DNA from: Halomonas sp. 25-S5
Lineage (GTDB): Bacteria; Pseudomonadota; Gammaproteobacteria; Pseudomonadales; Halomonadaceae
Length of the DNA: 64,000 nucleotides
NCBI RefSeq assembly: GCF_029889845.1
Contig: NZ_JARANV010000013.1
Span: 40,183-104,182, forward strand
Direction: 5' to 3'
Part shown: in pieces, positions 43,187 through 51,510 of the stretch
How positions within the stretch are numbered: the first letter of the stretch is position 1
Layout of the letters: each line of letters starts with the position of its first letter
Translations under genes and position numbers: made by a program
The notes under the pieces: model-generated
What the model was told of the DNA's origin: nothing
What the model saw: only the letters and a program-made list of their open reading frames with translations
Databases searched by the model: none

Positions 43187-43759
43187 ATGGCCGAACACAA
43201 ACCGCTGAATCACGCCATCAGGCAGGCCACCCTCGGGGCGCTGCTCGCCGGCGGTCTGGCCGTCACCGGCAGTGCCCTGGCCCAGCCCCAGGGCCTCTAC
43301 TCGGCCGACGAACTGCTGGATGCCGATGTCTACGCCACCTCCGGCAGCGAACAGATCGGCGAGGTCGAGGACATCCTGCTCGACAACGACATGCAGGTCC
43401 GCGCCCTGGTCATCGATACCGGCAACCTGTTCGACTTGAAGGGCGACCAGCATTTCGTCATCGAGGCCGGCAAGTTCACCGTCGAGACCCAGAACGGCAA
43501 CAGCCTCGAGGAGATCGACTACCGGGTGAATGTCGACCTCAGCGAGGAGCAGATCGCCCAGCAGCCGCAGTACACCAACGACTGGTGGCAGAACGCCCGG
43601 GAAGGGGCCCATCAGGCCTGGGAGAGCACCAAGCAGGGCGCAGCCAGTGCCTGGGAAACCACCCAGGAAGGGGCGTCCCGCGCCCTGGACCACATCGGCG
43701 AGGCCCTGGAGAACGTCGGCGAACGGACCCGCGAGGCCGCCGACCGACCCGCCGAGTAA
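43187..43759 (+). CDS. PRC-barrel domain envelope protein
   Basis: 190 residues. Signal peptide ends at SALAQ near residue 33. Residues about 40-115 are a PRC-barrel: ELLDADVYATSGSEQIGEVE, DILLDNDMQVRALVID. The C-terminal third is repeated amphipathic helix with WQNAREGAHQAWESTKQGA-type repeats of about 11 residues, coiled or membrane-surface-associated. Families like this are common in halophiles and attach to the envelope; function is uncertain. AAGGAG 6 nt before the ATG. Followed by a terminator. Confidence 0.75.
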   Translation: MAEHKPLNHAIRQATLGALLAGGLAVTGSALAQPQGLYSADELLDADVYATSGSEQIGEVEDILLDNDMQVRALVIDTGNLFDLKGDQHFVIEAGKFTVETQNGNSLEEIDYRVNVDLSEEQIAQQPQYTNDWWQNAREGAHQAWESTKQGAASAWETTQEGASRALDHIGEALENVGERTREAADRPAE

Positions 43760-43784
43760 CCCCCGGCCGCCCTCTGCCTGCCAA

Positions 43785-43808
43785 GCCTGGTCATCGACCG
43801 GGCTTTTT
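43785..43808 (+). terminator. Terminator after PRC-barrel gene
   Basis: 8-bp stem GCCTGGTC/GACCGGGC with a 3-nt loop and a run of five T. Confidence 0.75.
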
Positions 43809-43860
43809 GCTGGGCGCCAGCTACGCGTTCTACTCTGAAGAGGCTGGCGTTTCGATCCTT

Positions 43861-43886
43861 GGCCCCGGCTCGTGCCGGGGCCTTTT
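43861..43886 (+). terminator. Second hairpin with T-run
   Basis: Perfect 9-bp stem GGCCCCGGC/GCCGGGGCC with a TCGT loop and TTTT, 50 bp after the first terminator. Confidence 0.6.
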
Positions 43887-43975
43887 CATGCCGGCGTCAC
43901 GCCGAAGTTGCCCCGAGGGGCCAGGATTCACGACAATACGTGGCCTTCTCCCACCGCCACGCAAGGATGCCGCCC

Positions 43976-44851
43976 ATGCTCGCCGAACTCTTCGCCGTGA
44001 TGGCGCCCGTGCTCACCGGCGCAGGGCTCGGCTTCATCTGGGTGCGCCTCGGCCACGACTTCCCGGTGGCCTTCGTCACCCGACTGGTGTTCAACATCGG
44101 CACCCCGGCCCTGGTGCTGGCCTCGCTTGCCGGCGCCGAGATCGACGCCGGCAGCTTCGGGCGCACCATGCTCGCCACGGCGCTGGTACTCACCGCCATG
44201 GCCGGCATGGCCTTCCTGCTGGCCCGGCTGCTGGGCAAGGACTGGCGGGTGCTGCTGGCCCCCACCATGTACCCCAACACCGGCAACATGGGCCTGCCGG
44301 TGGTGCTCTACGCCTTCGGCAGCGCCGGCTTCGCCTTCGGCATCACGGTGATGGTCACGGTCTCGCTGTTCCAGTTCACCCTGGGCACCCTGCTGGCGAA
44401 CCGCGGCAACCCGCTGAAGGCGCTGGCCAAGACGCCGGTGGTCTACGCCATCCTGGTCGCCCTGGGGCTGCTGCTCACCGACACCGACCTGCCCCGCTGG
44501 CTCGCCAACAGCGTCGACCTGATCTCGGGCTTCACGGTGCCGCTGATGCTGATCACCCTGGGGGTCTCGCTGGCCAGCATCCATGCCCGCAACCTCGGCT
44601 CCGGCATCGGCTTCAGCCTGCTGCGCATCCCGGTGGCGGCCGGGATCGCCTGGGGCATCGGCACCCTGCTGGCGCTTCCGCCCATGGCGCTGGCCATCCT
44701 GGTGCTGCAGATGAGCATGCCGGTAGCGGTGTTCAACTACCTCTTCGCCCAGAAGGCGGGCCGCGAGCCGCAGTACGTGGCGAGCCTGGTGTTCTGCTCC
44801 ACCCTGCTGTCGCTGGTCTACCTGCCGATCCTGCTGGCGATCCTGATGTAG
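43976..44851 (+). CDS. AEC-family (auxin efflux carrier) transporter
   Basis: 291 residues from ATG 43976, with AAGGA 8 nt upstream. Ten hydrophobic helices; N-terminal FNIGTPALVLASLAG and the internal MYPNTGNMGLPVVLYAFG are hallmark AEC motifs (the PNTGN unwound helix segment). These inner-membrane carriers move organic acids such as malate or malonate. No linked enzyme hints at the substrate. Preceded by two terminators, so it has its own promoter. Confidence 0.88.
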   Translation: MLAELFAVMAPVLTGAGLGFIWVRLGHDFPVAFVTRLVFNIGTPALVLASLAGAEIDAGSFGRTMLATALVLTAMAGMAFLLARLLGKDWRVLLAPTMYPNTGNMGLPVVLYAFGSAGFAFGITVMVTVSLFQFTLGTLLANRGNPLKALAKTPVVYAILVALGLLLTDTDLPRWLANSVDLISGFTVPLMLITLGVSLASIHARNLGSGIGFSLLRIPVAAGIAWGIGTLLALPPMALAILVLQMSMPVAVFNYLFAQKAGREPQYVASLVFCSTLLSLVYLPILLAILM

Positions 44852-45188
44852 CTTCCCGACGGCCAGTGGCTGGTCACCGAGTGTCCGGGCCGCCTGGTGC
44901 CCGCCGACTGACCATGACGAGGGCCGAGCGGACGCGGCCCGTCGTGGGCCAAGAGGTGGCCAGATTCGACACATGGGCCACCCTTGCGCCACCCTGAAGG
45001 GCTTCGATACTCGGGGTTTTAATTTGAATGATCATTCAAAAACCTCTAGGGTAGTCCCCACTCCATCGTCACCTGATGCCGCTGTCAACGCAGCAGCGTG
45101 GCATCATGACGTCATTTACTTACGTCACGACACTCGACCCTTCGGCGCTTCCCGCCCGGTGGCGGAGAGCCGACAAAAGGCAGAGCCA
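44852..45188. other. Intergenic region upstream of proV
   Basis: 337 bp without a convincing gene. It carries a perfect 18-bp palindrome (45023-45040), annotated separately, and an AT-richer patch around 45030-45120 that should contain the proVWX promoter. Confidence 0.5.
45023..45040. promoter_or_regulatory. 18-bp palindrome TTTGAATGATCATTCAAA, TetR-type operator candidate
   Basis: Perfect dyad with no spacer, 149 bp before proV. The size and TGAATGATCATTCA core are of the kind bound by TetR-family repressors such as BetI, which control choline/betaine genes. No such regulator is encoded in the window, so the ligand is unknown. Confidence 0.55.
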
Positions 45189-46454
45189 ATGAACGAGAAC
45201 CGAAACGTCAAGATTCGGGTACGCAACCTGAGCAAGGTCTTCGGCAACCAGCCGAAGAAGGCGCTCGAACTGCGCAACCAGGGCCTGAAACGTCCCGAGA
45301 TCCTCGACAAGACCGGCCAGACGCTGGGCCTGTCGAACATCGACTTCGATGTCTACGAGGGTGAGCTGCTGGTGATCATGGGGCTGTCCGGCTCGGGCAA
45401 GTCCACCCTGATCCGTTGCCTCAACCGCCTGATCGAGCCCAGCGAGGGCGAGATCGTCATCGACGGCGAGAATATCCCCGAGCTCGGTGAAAAGGCGCTG
45501 CTGGAGTGCCGCCGTCGCCACTTCTCCATGGTGTTCCAGAACTTCGCGCTCTTCCCCCATCGCACGGTGCAGCAGAACGCCGAGTTCGGCCTCGAGATCC
45601 GCGGCGTGGACAAGCAGGAGCGGACCCGGGTGGCCCGCAACGCCCTTCACCAGGTGGGACTGGACGGCTGGGAGGATGCCTTCCCCAATCAGCTCTCCGG
45701 CGGCATGCAGCAGCGCGTGGGGCTGGCCAGGGCACTGGCCAACGACTCGACGGTGCTGCTGATGGACGAGGCCTTCTCGGCGCTGGATCCGCTGATCCGC
45801 GGCGACATGCAGCAGGAGCTGCTCGAGCTGCAGCACCGCATGCAGAAGACCACGGTGTTCATCACCCACGACCTGGACGAGGCGATCAACATAGGTGACC
45901 GCATCATCCTGCTCAAGGATGGCGAGATCGTGCAGATCGGCACGCCGGAGGAGATCCTCACCCATCCCGCGGACGACTATGTGGCACGCTTCATCGAGGG
46001 CGTGGACATGTCCAGGATCCTCACCGCCCAGCACGCCATGCGGCCGGTGCGCGCGACCGCCCGCGAGGAGGACGGCCCGCGCACCACCTTGCGCAAGATG
46101 CACGAGCACGGGCTGGACTCCATCTACGTCACCACCCGCGACCGCAAGCTACAGGGGCTCGTCGTGGTGGACGCCGTGGAGAAGGCCTCGAAGGAAGGCC
46201 GGGAGAGCATTCGCGATTTCATGACCCAGGACTTCCGCGCCGTCGGCCCCGAGGAACCGCTGCACAACCTCTTCGCCATGTTCAGCGAGAAAAGCTTCCC
46301 CATCGCCGTGGTGGACGACAGCCACAGGCTGCTGGGCGTGGTGGTCAAGGGCGCCGTCCTCGACGAGCTGGCCCGGGCCGCCGAGCCTGCTGAGGTGAGA
46401 GAAGACGGCAACGAAAAGGCGAACGAAAACATGGCAGCGGCAGGAGACGCATGA
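45189..46454 (+). CDS. proV: Glycine betaine/proline ABC transporter ATPase ProV-like
   Basis: 421 residues from ATG 45189; the frame upstream is not protein-like. ProV-specific N-terminal VRNLSKVFGNQPKKAL, then Walker A GLSGSGKST, signature LSGGMQQR, Walker B VLLMDEAFSALDP and a H-loop ITHDLDEA. Two CBS domains (about 290-405) follow, which in this family sense ionic strength and gate transport. It energises betaine uptake under osmotic stress. Overlaps proW by 4 bp. Confidence 0.93.
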   Translation: MNENRNVKIRVRNLSKVFGNQPKKALELRNQGLKRPEILDKTGQTLGLSNIDFDVYEGELLVIMGLSGSGKSTLIRCLNRLIEPSEGEIVIDGENIPELGEKALLECRRRHFSMVFQNFALFPHRTVQQNAEFGLEIRGVDKQERTRVARNALHQVGLDGWEDAFPNQLSGGMQQRVGLARALANDSTVLLMDEAFSALDPLIRGDMQQELLELQHRMQKTTVFITHDLDEAINIGDRIILLKDGEIVQIGTPEEILTHPADDYVARFIEGVDMSRILTAQHAMRPVRATAREEDGPRTTLRKMHEHGLDSIYVTTRDRKLQGLVVVDAVEKASKEGRESIRDFMTQDFRAVGPEEPLHNLFAMFSEKSFPIAVVDDSHRLLGVVVKGAVLDELARAAEPAEVREDGNEKANENMAAAGDA

Positions 46455-47293
46455 TGGCTATCGAGATTCCGAGCATCCCGCTGGGCGATTGGATCGAGGG
46501 TGGCCTCGACTGGCTGACCAGCGAATACTCCGTCGTCACCCGCGCCATCTCCCGGGTGACCCAGACCGGCATCGACGGGCTCAACGATGGCCTGATGTGG
46601 CTGCCCGAGTGGGGCCTGCTGGCGATCATTGTCGGCCTCTGCTGGTGGGTGGCGAGCCTGCGCCTGGGCATCGGTGCCGCCCTGGGCCTGGCGCTGATCT
46701 GGAACCTGGGGCTCTGGGAGCCGATGATCGAGACTCTCACCCTGGTGGTGATCGCCACCTTCGTGGCGGTGGTGATGGCCCTCCCCGTGGGCATCGCCGC
46801 GGCACTCTCGGAACGGCTCTACAAGACCATCATGCCGATCCTGGACTTCATGCAGACCATGCCGGCCTTCGTCTATCTGATCCCGGCGATTCCTTTCTTC
46901 GGCATCGGCTCGGTGTCGGCGATCTTTGCCACGGTGATCTTCTCGATGCCGCCAGCAATCCGCTTCACCACCCTGGGTATCCGCCAGGTACCGGTGGAGC
47001 TGATCGAGGCCGCCGATGCCTACGGTGCCACCCGCAGCCAGAAGCTGTTCAAGGTGCAGCTGCCGATGTCGCTACCCACGTTGATGGCCGGCATCAACCA
47101 GACCATCATGCTGGCACTCTCCATGGTGGTGATCGCCGCCATGATCGGCGCCGATGGCCTGGGCAGCGAGGTGTGGCGCGCCATCCAGCGCCTGCGCCCG
47201 GGTGACGGCTTCGAGGCCGGCATCGCCGTGGTGATCCTCGCCATGCTGCTCGATCGCGTGACCCAGTCCCTGCGCAAGGGCCGCAAGTCCTGA
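46451..47293 (+). CDS. proW: Glycine betaine ABC permease ProW-like
   Basis: 280 residues with six to seven hydrophobic segments. The coupling EAA loop is EAADAYGATRSQKLFKVQLP (about 195-214), followed by LPTLMAGINQTIMLALSMVV. N-terminal region before the first helix is amphipathic, as in ProW. Forms the membrane channel of the betaine importer; the start overlaps proV by ATGA and proX follows after 76 bp. Confidence 0.92.
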   Translation: MMAIEIPSIPLGDWIEGGLDWLTSEYSVVTRAISRVTQTGIDGLNDGLMWLPEWGLLAIIVGLCWWVASLRLGIGAALGLALIWNLGLWEPMIETLTLVVIATFVAVVMALPVGIAAALSERLYKTIMPILDFMQTMPAFVYLIPAIPFFGIGSVSAIFATVIFSMPPAIRFTTLGIRQVPVELIEAADAYGATRSQKLFKVQLPMSLPTLMAGINQTIMLALSMVVIAAMIGADGLGSEVWRAIQRLRPGDGFEAGIAVVILAMLLDRVTQSLRKGRKS

Positions 47294-47369
47294 TCCATGA
47301 GGGGCCCCTTGAATTCACCCCGGGGCACCTCAAGGGTATGTGGTTGAACGCTAAATAAAGAGGTACACG

Positions 47370-48245
47370 ATGAACAAGCACCCGCTGAACCGTCGCATCC
47401 GTTTCGCCAGCCTGGCCATGGTCGCCGGCACCGCGCTCACCGCCGGTGCCGCCCAGGCCCAGGACAAGGGCAGCGTGCACCTGGCCTACGTTGAATGGGC
47501 CTCTGAGGTCGCCTCCACCAACGTGGTGCGCGCCGTACTCGAGCAGCAAGGCTTTGAGGTGGAGATGACCTCCCTCTCCGCCGCCGCCATGTGGCAGGCC
47601 GTGGCCAGCGGCGATGCCGACGCCATCGTCGCCGCCTGGCTGCCCACCACCCACGCCGACTACATGGAGCGCGTGGGCGACGAGGTCGTCGACCTGGGTC
47701 CCAACCTCGACGGTACCAAGCTCGGCCTGGTGGTACCGGCCTACACCGACGTCGACTCCATCGCCGAGCTCGACGCAAACGCCGACGCCTTCAATGGCAA
47801 GATCACCGGCATCGATCCGGGCGCCGGCATCATGAGCCTCACCGAGGAGGTCGTCGAGACCTACGAGCTCGAGGAGATCGACCTCCAGAGCGGCAGCGGC
47901 GCCACCATGACGGCCGCGCTGGACAGCGCCATCAACAACGAAGAAGACATCGTGGTCACCGGCTGGACGCCGCACTGGATGTTCGCCCGCTGGGACCTCA
48001 AGTACCTCGAGGATCCGGAGAACGTTTACGGCGGCGCCGAGCAGATCCACACCATCGTCCGCCAGGGGCTCGAGGAGGAGATGCCGGAGGCCTACGCGAT
48101 CCTGGACGCCTTCGAATGGACCCCCGAGCAGATGGGTGAGGTCATGCTGATGAACCAGGCGGACGACGCCGACCCCTACGAGAACGCCAAGCAATGGGTC
48201 GAGGAGAACCAGGACGTGGTTCAGGAGTGGCTGCCCGAATCGTAA
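47370..48245 (+). CDS. proX: Glycine betaine binding protein ProX-like
   Basis: 291 residues. Signal peptide ends at GAAQAQ near residue 28. The mature part has the OpuAC fold: VHLAYVEWASEVASTNVVRA, ADAIVAAWLPTTHADY, GIDPGAGIMSLTEE and VTGWTPHWMFARWDLKYLED, which supply the Trp/aromatic cage residues that bind trimethylammonium compounds. AAGAGG 6 nt before ATG. The transcript ends at the hairpin at 48296. Confidence 0.92.
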   Translation: MNKHPLNRRIRFASLAMVAGTALTAGAAQAQDKGSVHLAYVEWASEVASTNVVRAVLEQQGFEVEMTSLSAAAMWQAVASGDADAIVAAWLPTTHADYMERVGDEVVDLGPNLDGTKLGLVVPAYTDVDSIAELDANADAFNGKITGIDPGAGIMSLTEEVVETYELEEIDLQSGSGATMTAALDSAINNEEDIVVTGWTPHWMFARWDLKYLEDPENVYGGAEQIHTIVRQGLEEEMPEAYAILDAFEWTPEQMGEVMLMNQADDADPYENAKQWVEENQDVVQEWLPES

Positions 48246-48295
48246 GGGCATGCCGAGCTTCGCCTGTCCGGCGATGCTGACCGCATCGAGCGCAA

Positions 48296-48321
48296 GGGGA
48301 GGCACCGCAGGGTGCCTCCCC
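48296..48321 (+). terminator. Terminator of proVWX
   Basis: 11-bp perfect stem GGGGAGGCACC/GGTGCCTCCCC with a 4-nt loop, followed by a T-rich TTCTTGTTG. The rest of 48246-48521 shows no gene. Confidence 0.8.
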
Positions 48322-48521
48322 TTCTTGTTGTCGAGGCGGCCAATCTTGACGAGTTCTGTCGCCAAATGCAGACAGGTCCACTGCAATCCGCGGCGAGGAT
48401 GGGTACGATGGCCACTCGAGATGTACAGTACCGCCGTTGAATCGTCGCCTGGCAAGGTGGCGCGGAACGGTCACACTGAACAGACTCGCAGGACCTTCGT
48501 GGCCAACAAGGAGATACAGGC

Positions 48522-48950
48522 ATGTTCCACAAGATCATGGTGCCGGTTGACCTGGCACATCTCGAGCTGATCGAGCCGTCGCTGCAGGCGGTGGCGGATC
48601 TTGCTCGCCACTATGATGCCGAGATCTGCTACGTGGGGGTGACCGCCAATACGCCTGGCAGCGTGGCGCGTACGCCCCAGGAGTACACGCAGAAGCTCGA
48701 GGCCTTCGCCCAGGAGCGGCACAAGGTCCATGGCCAGCCGGTCAGCACCCATACCATCGTCAGTCCCGACCCGATCGCCGATCTCGATGACGACCTGATC
48801 GAGGCCATCGACGAGGTGGGCGCCGACCTGGTCGTCGTGCCGACCCATCCCCCCAAGCACCTGGACGTGATCATGCCGTCCCACGGTGGGAAGATCGCCA
48901 CCCATACCAGGGCCTCTGTATTCCTGGTACGTCCCGGCGCCGGCGAATAA
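48522..48950 (+). CDS. Universal stress protein (UspA family)
   Basis: 142 residues, single Usp domain: KIMVPVDLAHLE at the N-terminus, VVPTHPP, and the ATP-binding-type C-terminal motif GGKIATHTRASVFLVRP (G-2x-G-9x-S/T-like). In halophiles such proteins (TeaD of the ectoine TRAP system) sit beside osmolyte transporters and tune them. Here the next gene, 49 bp downstream, is a BCCT carrier, so a similar link is plausible. Confidence 0.88.
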   Translation: MFHKIMVPVDLAHLELIEPSLQAVADLARHYDAEICYVGVTANTPGSVARTPQEYTQKLEAFAQERHKVHGQPVSTHTIVSPDPIADLDDDLIEAIDEVGADLVVVPTHPPKHLDVIMPSHGGKIATHTRASVFLVRPGAGE

Positions 48951-48999
48951 GCCGGATCAGCGAAAGCAAGCACATCAATAACTGCAAGGGAGATGTCTC

Positions 49000-50673
49000 G
49001 TGGCTCAAGATCCTCAAGACGAGAAACCCCAGGAGCCGAACACCGGCTCCGAGGGGATTCCCGCCCCGCAGGGGGCGGCGAATCTCATCGATACTGACTA
49101 CGTGATCGGTCAGGACAACATCACCGCCTCGCCGCTGGGCGTGAATGTGGACCTGCACGGCAAGGTCTTCATCTTTTCCTCGCTAGTGATCCTGTTTTTC
49201 GTGATCATCACCCTGGCCCTGCAGGATCAGATGGAGCCGATCTTCAACAGCATGTTCAGCTTCCTGACCACCAAGTTGGGCTGGTTCTTCCTTCTCAGCG
49301 CCAACGTCTTCGTGATCCTGGCGATCGTGTTGATCTTCACGCCAATGGGCAAGGTGCGCATCGGTGGTGCCGACGCCAAGCCGGACTTCGGCTATCTCGG
49401 CTGGTTCTCGATGCTGTTTGCCGCCGGCATGGGCATCGGCCTGATGTTCTACGGCGTTTCGGAGCCGCTGACCCACTTTGGCACTTCCATGGGCGGTATC
49501 AGCATGGGCGAGGATGGTATACGTACCGACTGGGCCCCGCTGGGTGCTGCCGAAGGTAACCAGGCCGGCGCCATTAGCTTGAGCATGGCGGCCACCATCT
49601 TTCACTGGGGCTTTCACCCCTGGGCCGCCTACGCCATCGTCGGCCTGTCGCTGGCGATCTTCGCCTTCAACAAGGGCCTGCCGCTGACCATGCGCTCGAT
49701 CTTCTACCCGATCCTCGGGGAGCGTGTCTGGGGCTGGCCGGGGCATGTGATCGATATCCTGGCGGTGTTTGCCACTCTGTTCGGCCTGACGACCTCGCTG
49801 GGTATTGGCGCTACCCAGGCGGCAGGTGGCCTCAACTATCTATTCGGCATACCCAACACCGATACCACCCTGGTGGTTCTGATCATGGGCATCACTCTGG
49901 TGGCACTGGGCTCGGTCATGCTCGGTGTCGACAAGGGCGTGCAGCGTCTATCACAGATCAACATGGTGCTCGCCGCCCTGCTGCTGTTGTTCGTGATCTT
50001 CGTCGGTCCGACGCTGATGATCGCTACCGGCGTGCTCGATAATCTGATCAGCTACGTGACCCACCTGCCGGCGCTCTCCATGCCGTTCGGGCGCGAGGAT
50101 GCCAACTTCAGCCAAGGCTGGACGGCCTTCTACTGGGCCTGGTGGATCGCCTGGTCGCCCTTCGTCGGCATGTTCATTGCCCGCGTCAGCCGCGGCCGCA
50201 CCGTGCGTGAGTTCCTGATCTCGGTGTTGCTGGTGCCGTCGATGGCCTCGGTGGTATGGATGACCGCCTTCGGCACCACTGCCATCGACCAGGTGATCAA
50301 CCAAGGCATCACCAAGGTGCAGGATGCCGCGCTGGAGCTGCAGCTGTTCACCATGCTGGAGTATCTGCCGCTGACGGCCATCACCTCCTTCATCGGCATT
50401 GTGCTGGTGATCGTGTTCTTCATCACCTCGTCGGACTCCGGCTCGCTGGTGATCGACTCCATCACCGCCGGCGGCAAGGTGGACGCTCCCAAGCCCCAGC
50501 GTATCTTCTGGGCGCTGATCGAAGGGGCAGTGGCCATCGCCCTGCTGCTCGGCGGCGGCCTCGCCGCCCTTCAGACGGCGGCCCTGACCACCGGCTTGCC
50601 CTTTACGCTGGTGCTGCTGGTGGGCTGCTACGCCATCGTCAAGGGACTGATGAGTGAGCCGAAAGCCAAGTAA
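49000..50673 (+). CDS. BCCT-family betaine/choline-type transporter
   Basis: 557 residues from GTG 49000 (AAGGGAG 7 nt upstream). Twelve hydrophobic segments. BCCT landmarks: GMGIGLMFYGVSEPLTHFG in helix 3 region, FHWGFHPWAAY, and the family signature WAWWIAWSPFVGMFIARVSR, read around residues 375-395. The aromatic residues of the trimethylammonium cage (W in WWIAWSP) are present. Sodium- or proton-coupled uptake of betaine, choline or a related compatible solute; the precise substrate is not decidable. N-terminal tail is polar and may sense osmolarity. Confidence 0.9.
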   Translation: MAQDPQDEKPQEPNTGSEGIPAPQGAANLIDTDYVIGQDNITASPLGVNVDLHGKVFIFSSLVILFFVIITLALQDQMEPIFNSMFSFLTTKLGWFFLLSANVFVILAIVLIFTPMGKVRIGGADAKPDFGYLGWFSMLFAAGMGIGLMFYGVSEPLTHFGTSMGGISMGEDGIRTDWAPLGAAEGNQAGAISLSMAATIFHWGFHPWAAYAIVGLSLAIFAFNKGLPLTMRSIFYPILGERVWGWPGHVIDILAVFATLFGLTTSLGIGATQAAGGLNYLFGIPNTDTTLVVLIMGITLVALGSVMLGVDKGVQRLSQINMVLAALLLLFVIFVGPTLMIATGVLDNLISYVTHLPALSMPFGREDANFSQGWTAFYWAWWIAWSPFVGMFIARVSRGRTVREFLISVLLVPSMASVVWMTAFGTTAIDQVINQGITKVQDAALELQLFTMLEYLPLTAITSFIGIVLVIVFFITSSDSGSLVIDSITAGGKVDAPKPQRIFWALIEGAVAIALLLGGGLAALQTAALTTGLPFTLVLLVGCYAIVKGLMSEPKAK

Positions 50674-50710
50674 CCCGGAATCCACCGGCCGCGATACGGC
50701 CAACAAGACT

Positions 50711-50740
50711 CAGCGAGGCGGTCCCAGGGCCGCCTCGCTG
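50711..50740 (+). terminator. Hairpin after BCCT gene
   Basis: 11-bp perfect stem CAGCGAGGCGG/CCGCCTCGCTG with an 8-nt loop between convergent genes; no T-run, so possibly used from either side. Confidence 0.55.
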
Positions 50741-50777
50741 CGTTCAGGGGGGGATCACACGAATACCTTGCCGCCGA

Positions 50778-51509
50778 TCAGCTCCAGAGCGCACTCACCG
50801 GCGTCGTCGGGCTGTAGTGGCGGGCCATCTGGGCCTGCAGCAGCTCGGCGGTGGCCAACGCATCGATCAGCGCATGGTGCCCCGCATAGACGGGCAGGCC
50901 ATAGCGCGCGCGACTGTCGTAGAGGCGGATGGAGGCCGGCGGCCTGCCGATCCAGCGCTTGAAGCGGGCCAGCAACGACTGGCGATGAATGCGTGCCTCC
51001 AGCGACATGGTATCGATGACCGGGAACATCACGCCCTCCCCCACCCTGGCCTTCACCGCGGCGTCCAGGAAGGGCCGCTCGATATGCCGGTAGTGGACCA
51101 CCACCAGGCGCCCCGCCAGGGCCTCGAACAGCTCGCCGAGGATCTCGTCGAGATCCGGAGCCCGGGCGATGTCGGCGTGGGTGATATGGTGAAAGGTCAC
51201 CGACTCCTCGCTGAGCGGGCGCGGGGGCCGCACGACCCAATAGCGGCGCCGTGACAGGGCGATGCGCCCTAGGGTGAAGGGCACCACGCCGATGCTGACG
51301 ATGGCGTGGCGCCGCTCGTCCAGTCCGGTGGTCTCCATGTCCAGGGCCACCATCGACGCCTCGCCGATGGGAGTCTCGGGGGCCGGTAGGCCGGCGGCGA
51401 AGTAGCGGGCCAGGCGTGGGTCTCTGACCGCCTCGGCGCGGCCGGCCAGGTACCCGGGCCAGCCCGGGGTGGGCGCGGAGGCGCGCGGGCGCAGGCGCAT
51501 CACGGCCAT
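50778..51509 (-). CDS. DEDD 3'-5' exonuclease (DnaQ-like)
   Basis: 243 residues. Exo I motif MVALDMETTGLD with D57 and E59; Exo III motif HHALIDALATAEL with the catalytic His and Asp near 216-223; a middle VVHYRHIERPFLD segment supplies Exo II. Resembles DNA polymerase III epsilon-type exonucleases of unknown substrate that accompany DUF294/CBS proteins in many gammaproteobacteria. Its start is immediately downstream of that gene (1-bp gap), so it is its operon partner. Confidence 0.85.
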   Translation of the reverse strand: MAVMRLRPRASAPTPGWPGYLAGRAEAVRDPRLARYFAAGLPAPETPIGEASMVALDMETTGLDERRHAIVSIGVVPFTLGRIALSRRRYWVVRPPRPLSEESVTFHHITHADIARAPDLDEILGELFEALAGRLVVVHYRHIERPFLDAAVKARVGEGVMFPVIDTMSLEARIHRQSLLARFKRWIGRPPASIRLYDSRARYGLPVYAGHHALIDALATAELLQAQMARHYSPTTPVSALWS

Positions 51510-51510
51510 G

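Noticed and set aside
44852..44915. Short open stretch after the AEC gene (FPDGQWLVTECPGRLVPAD)
   Set aside because: Follows directly after a stop, has no start codon or ribosome site, and is too short to assign; possibly a fossil C-terminus.
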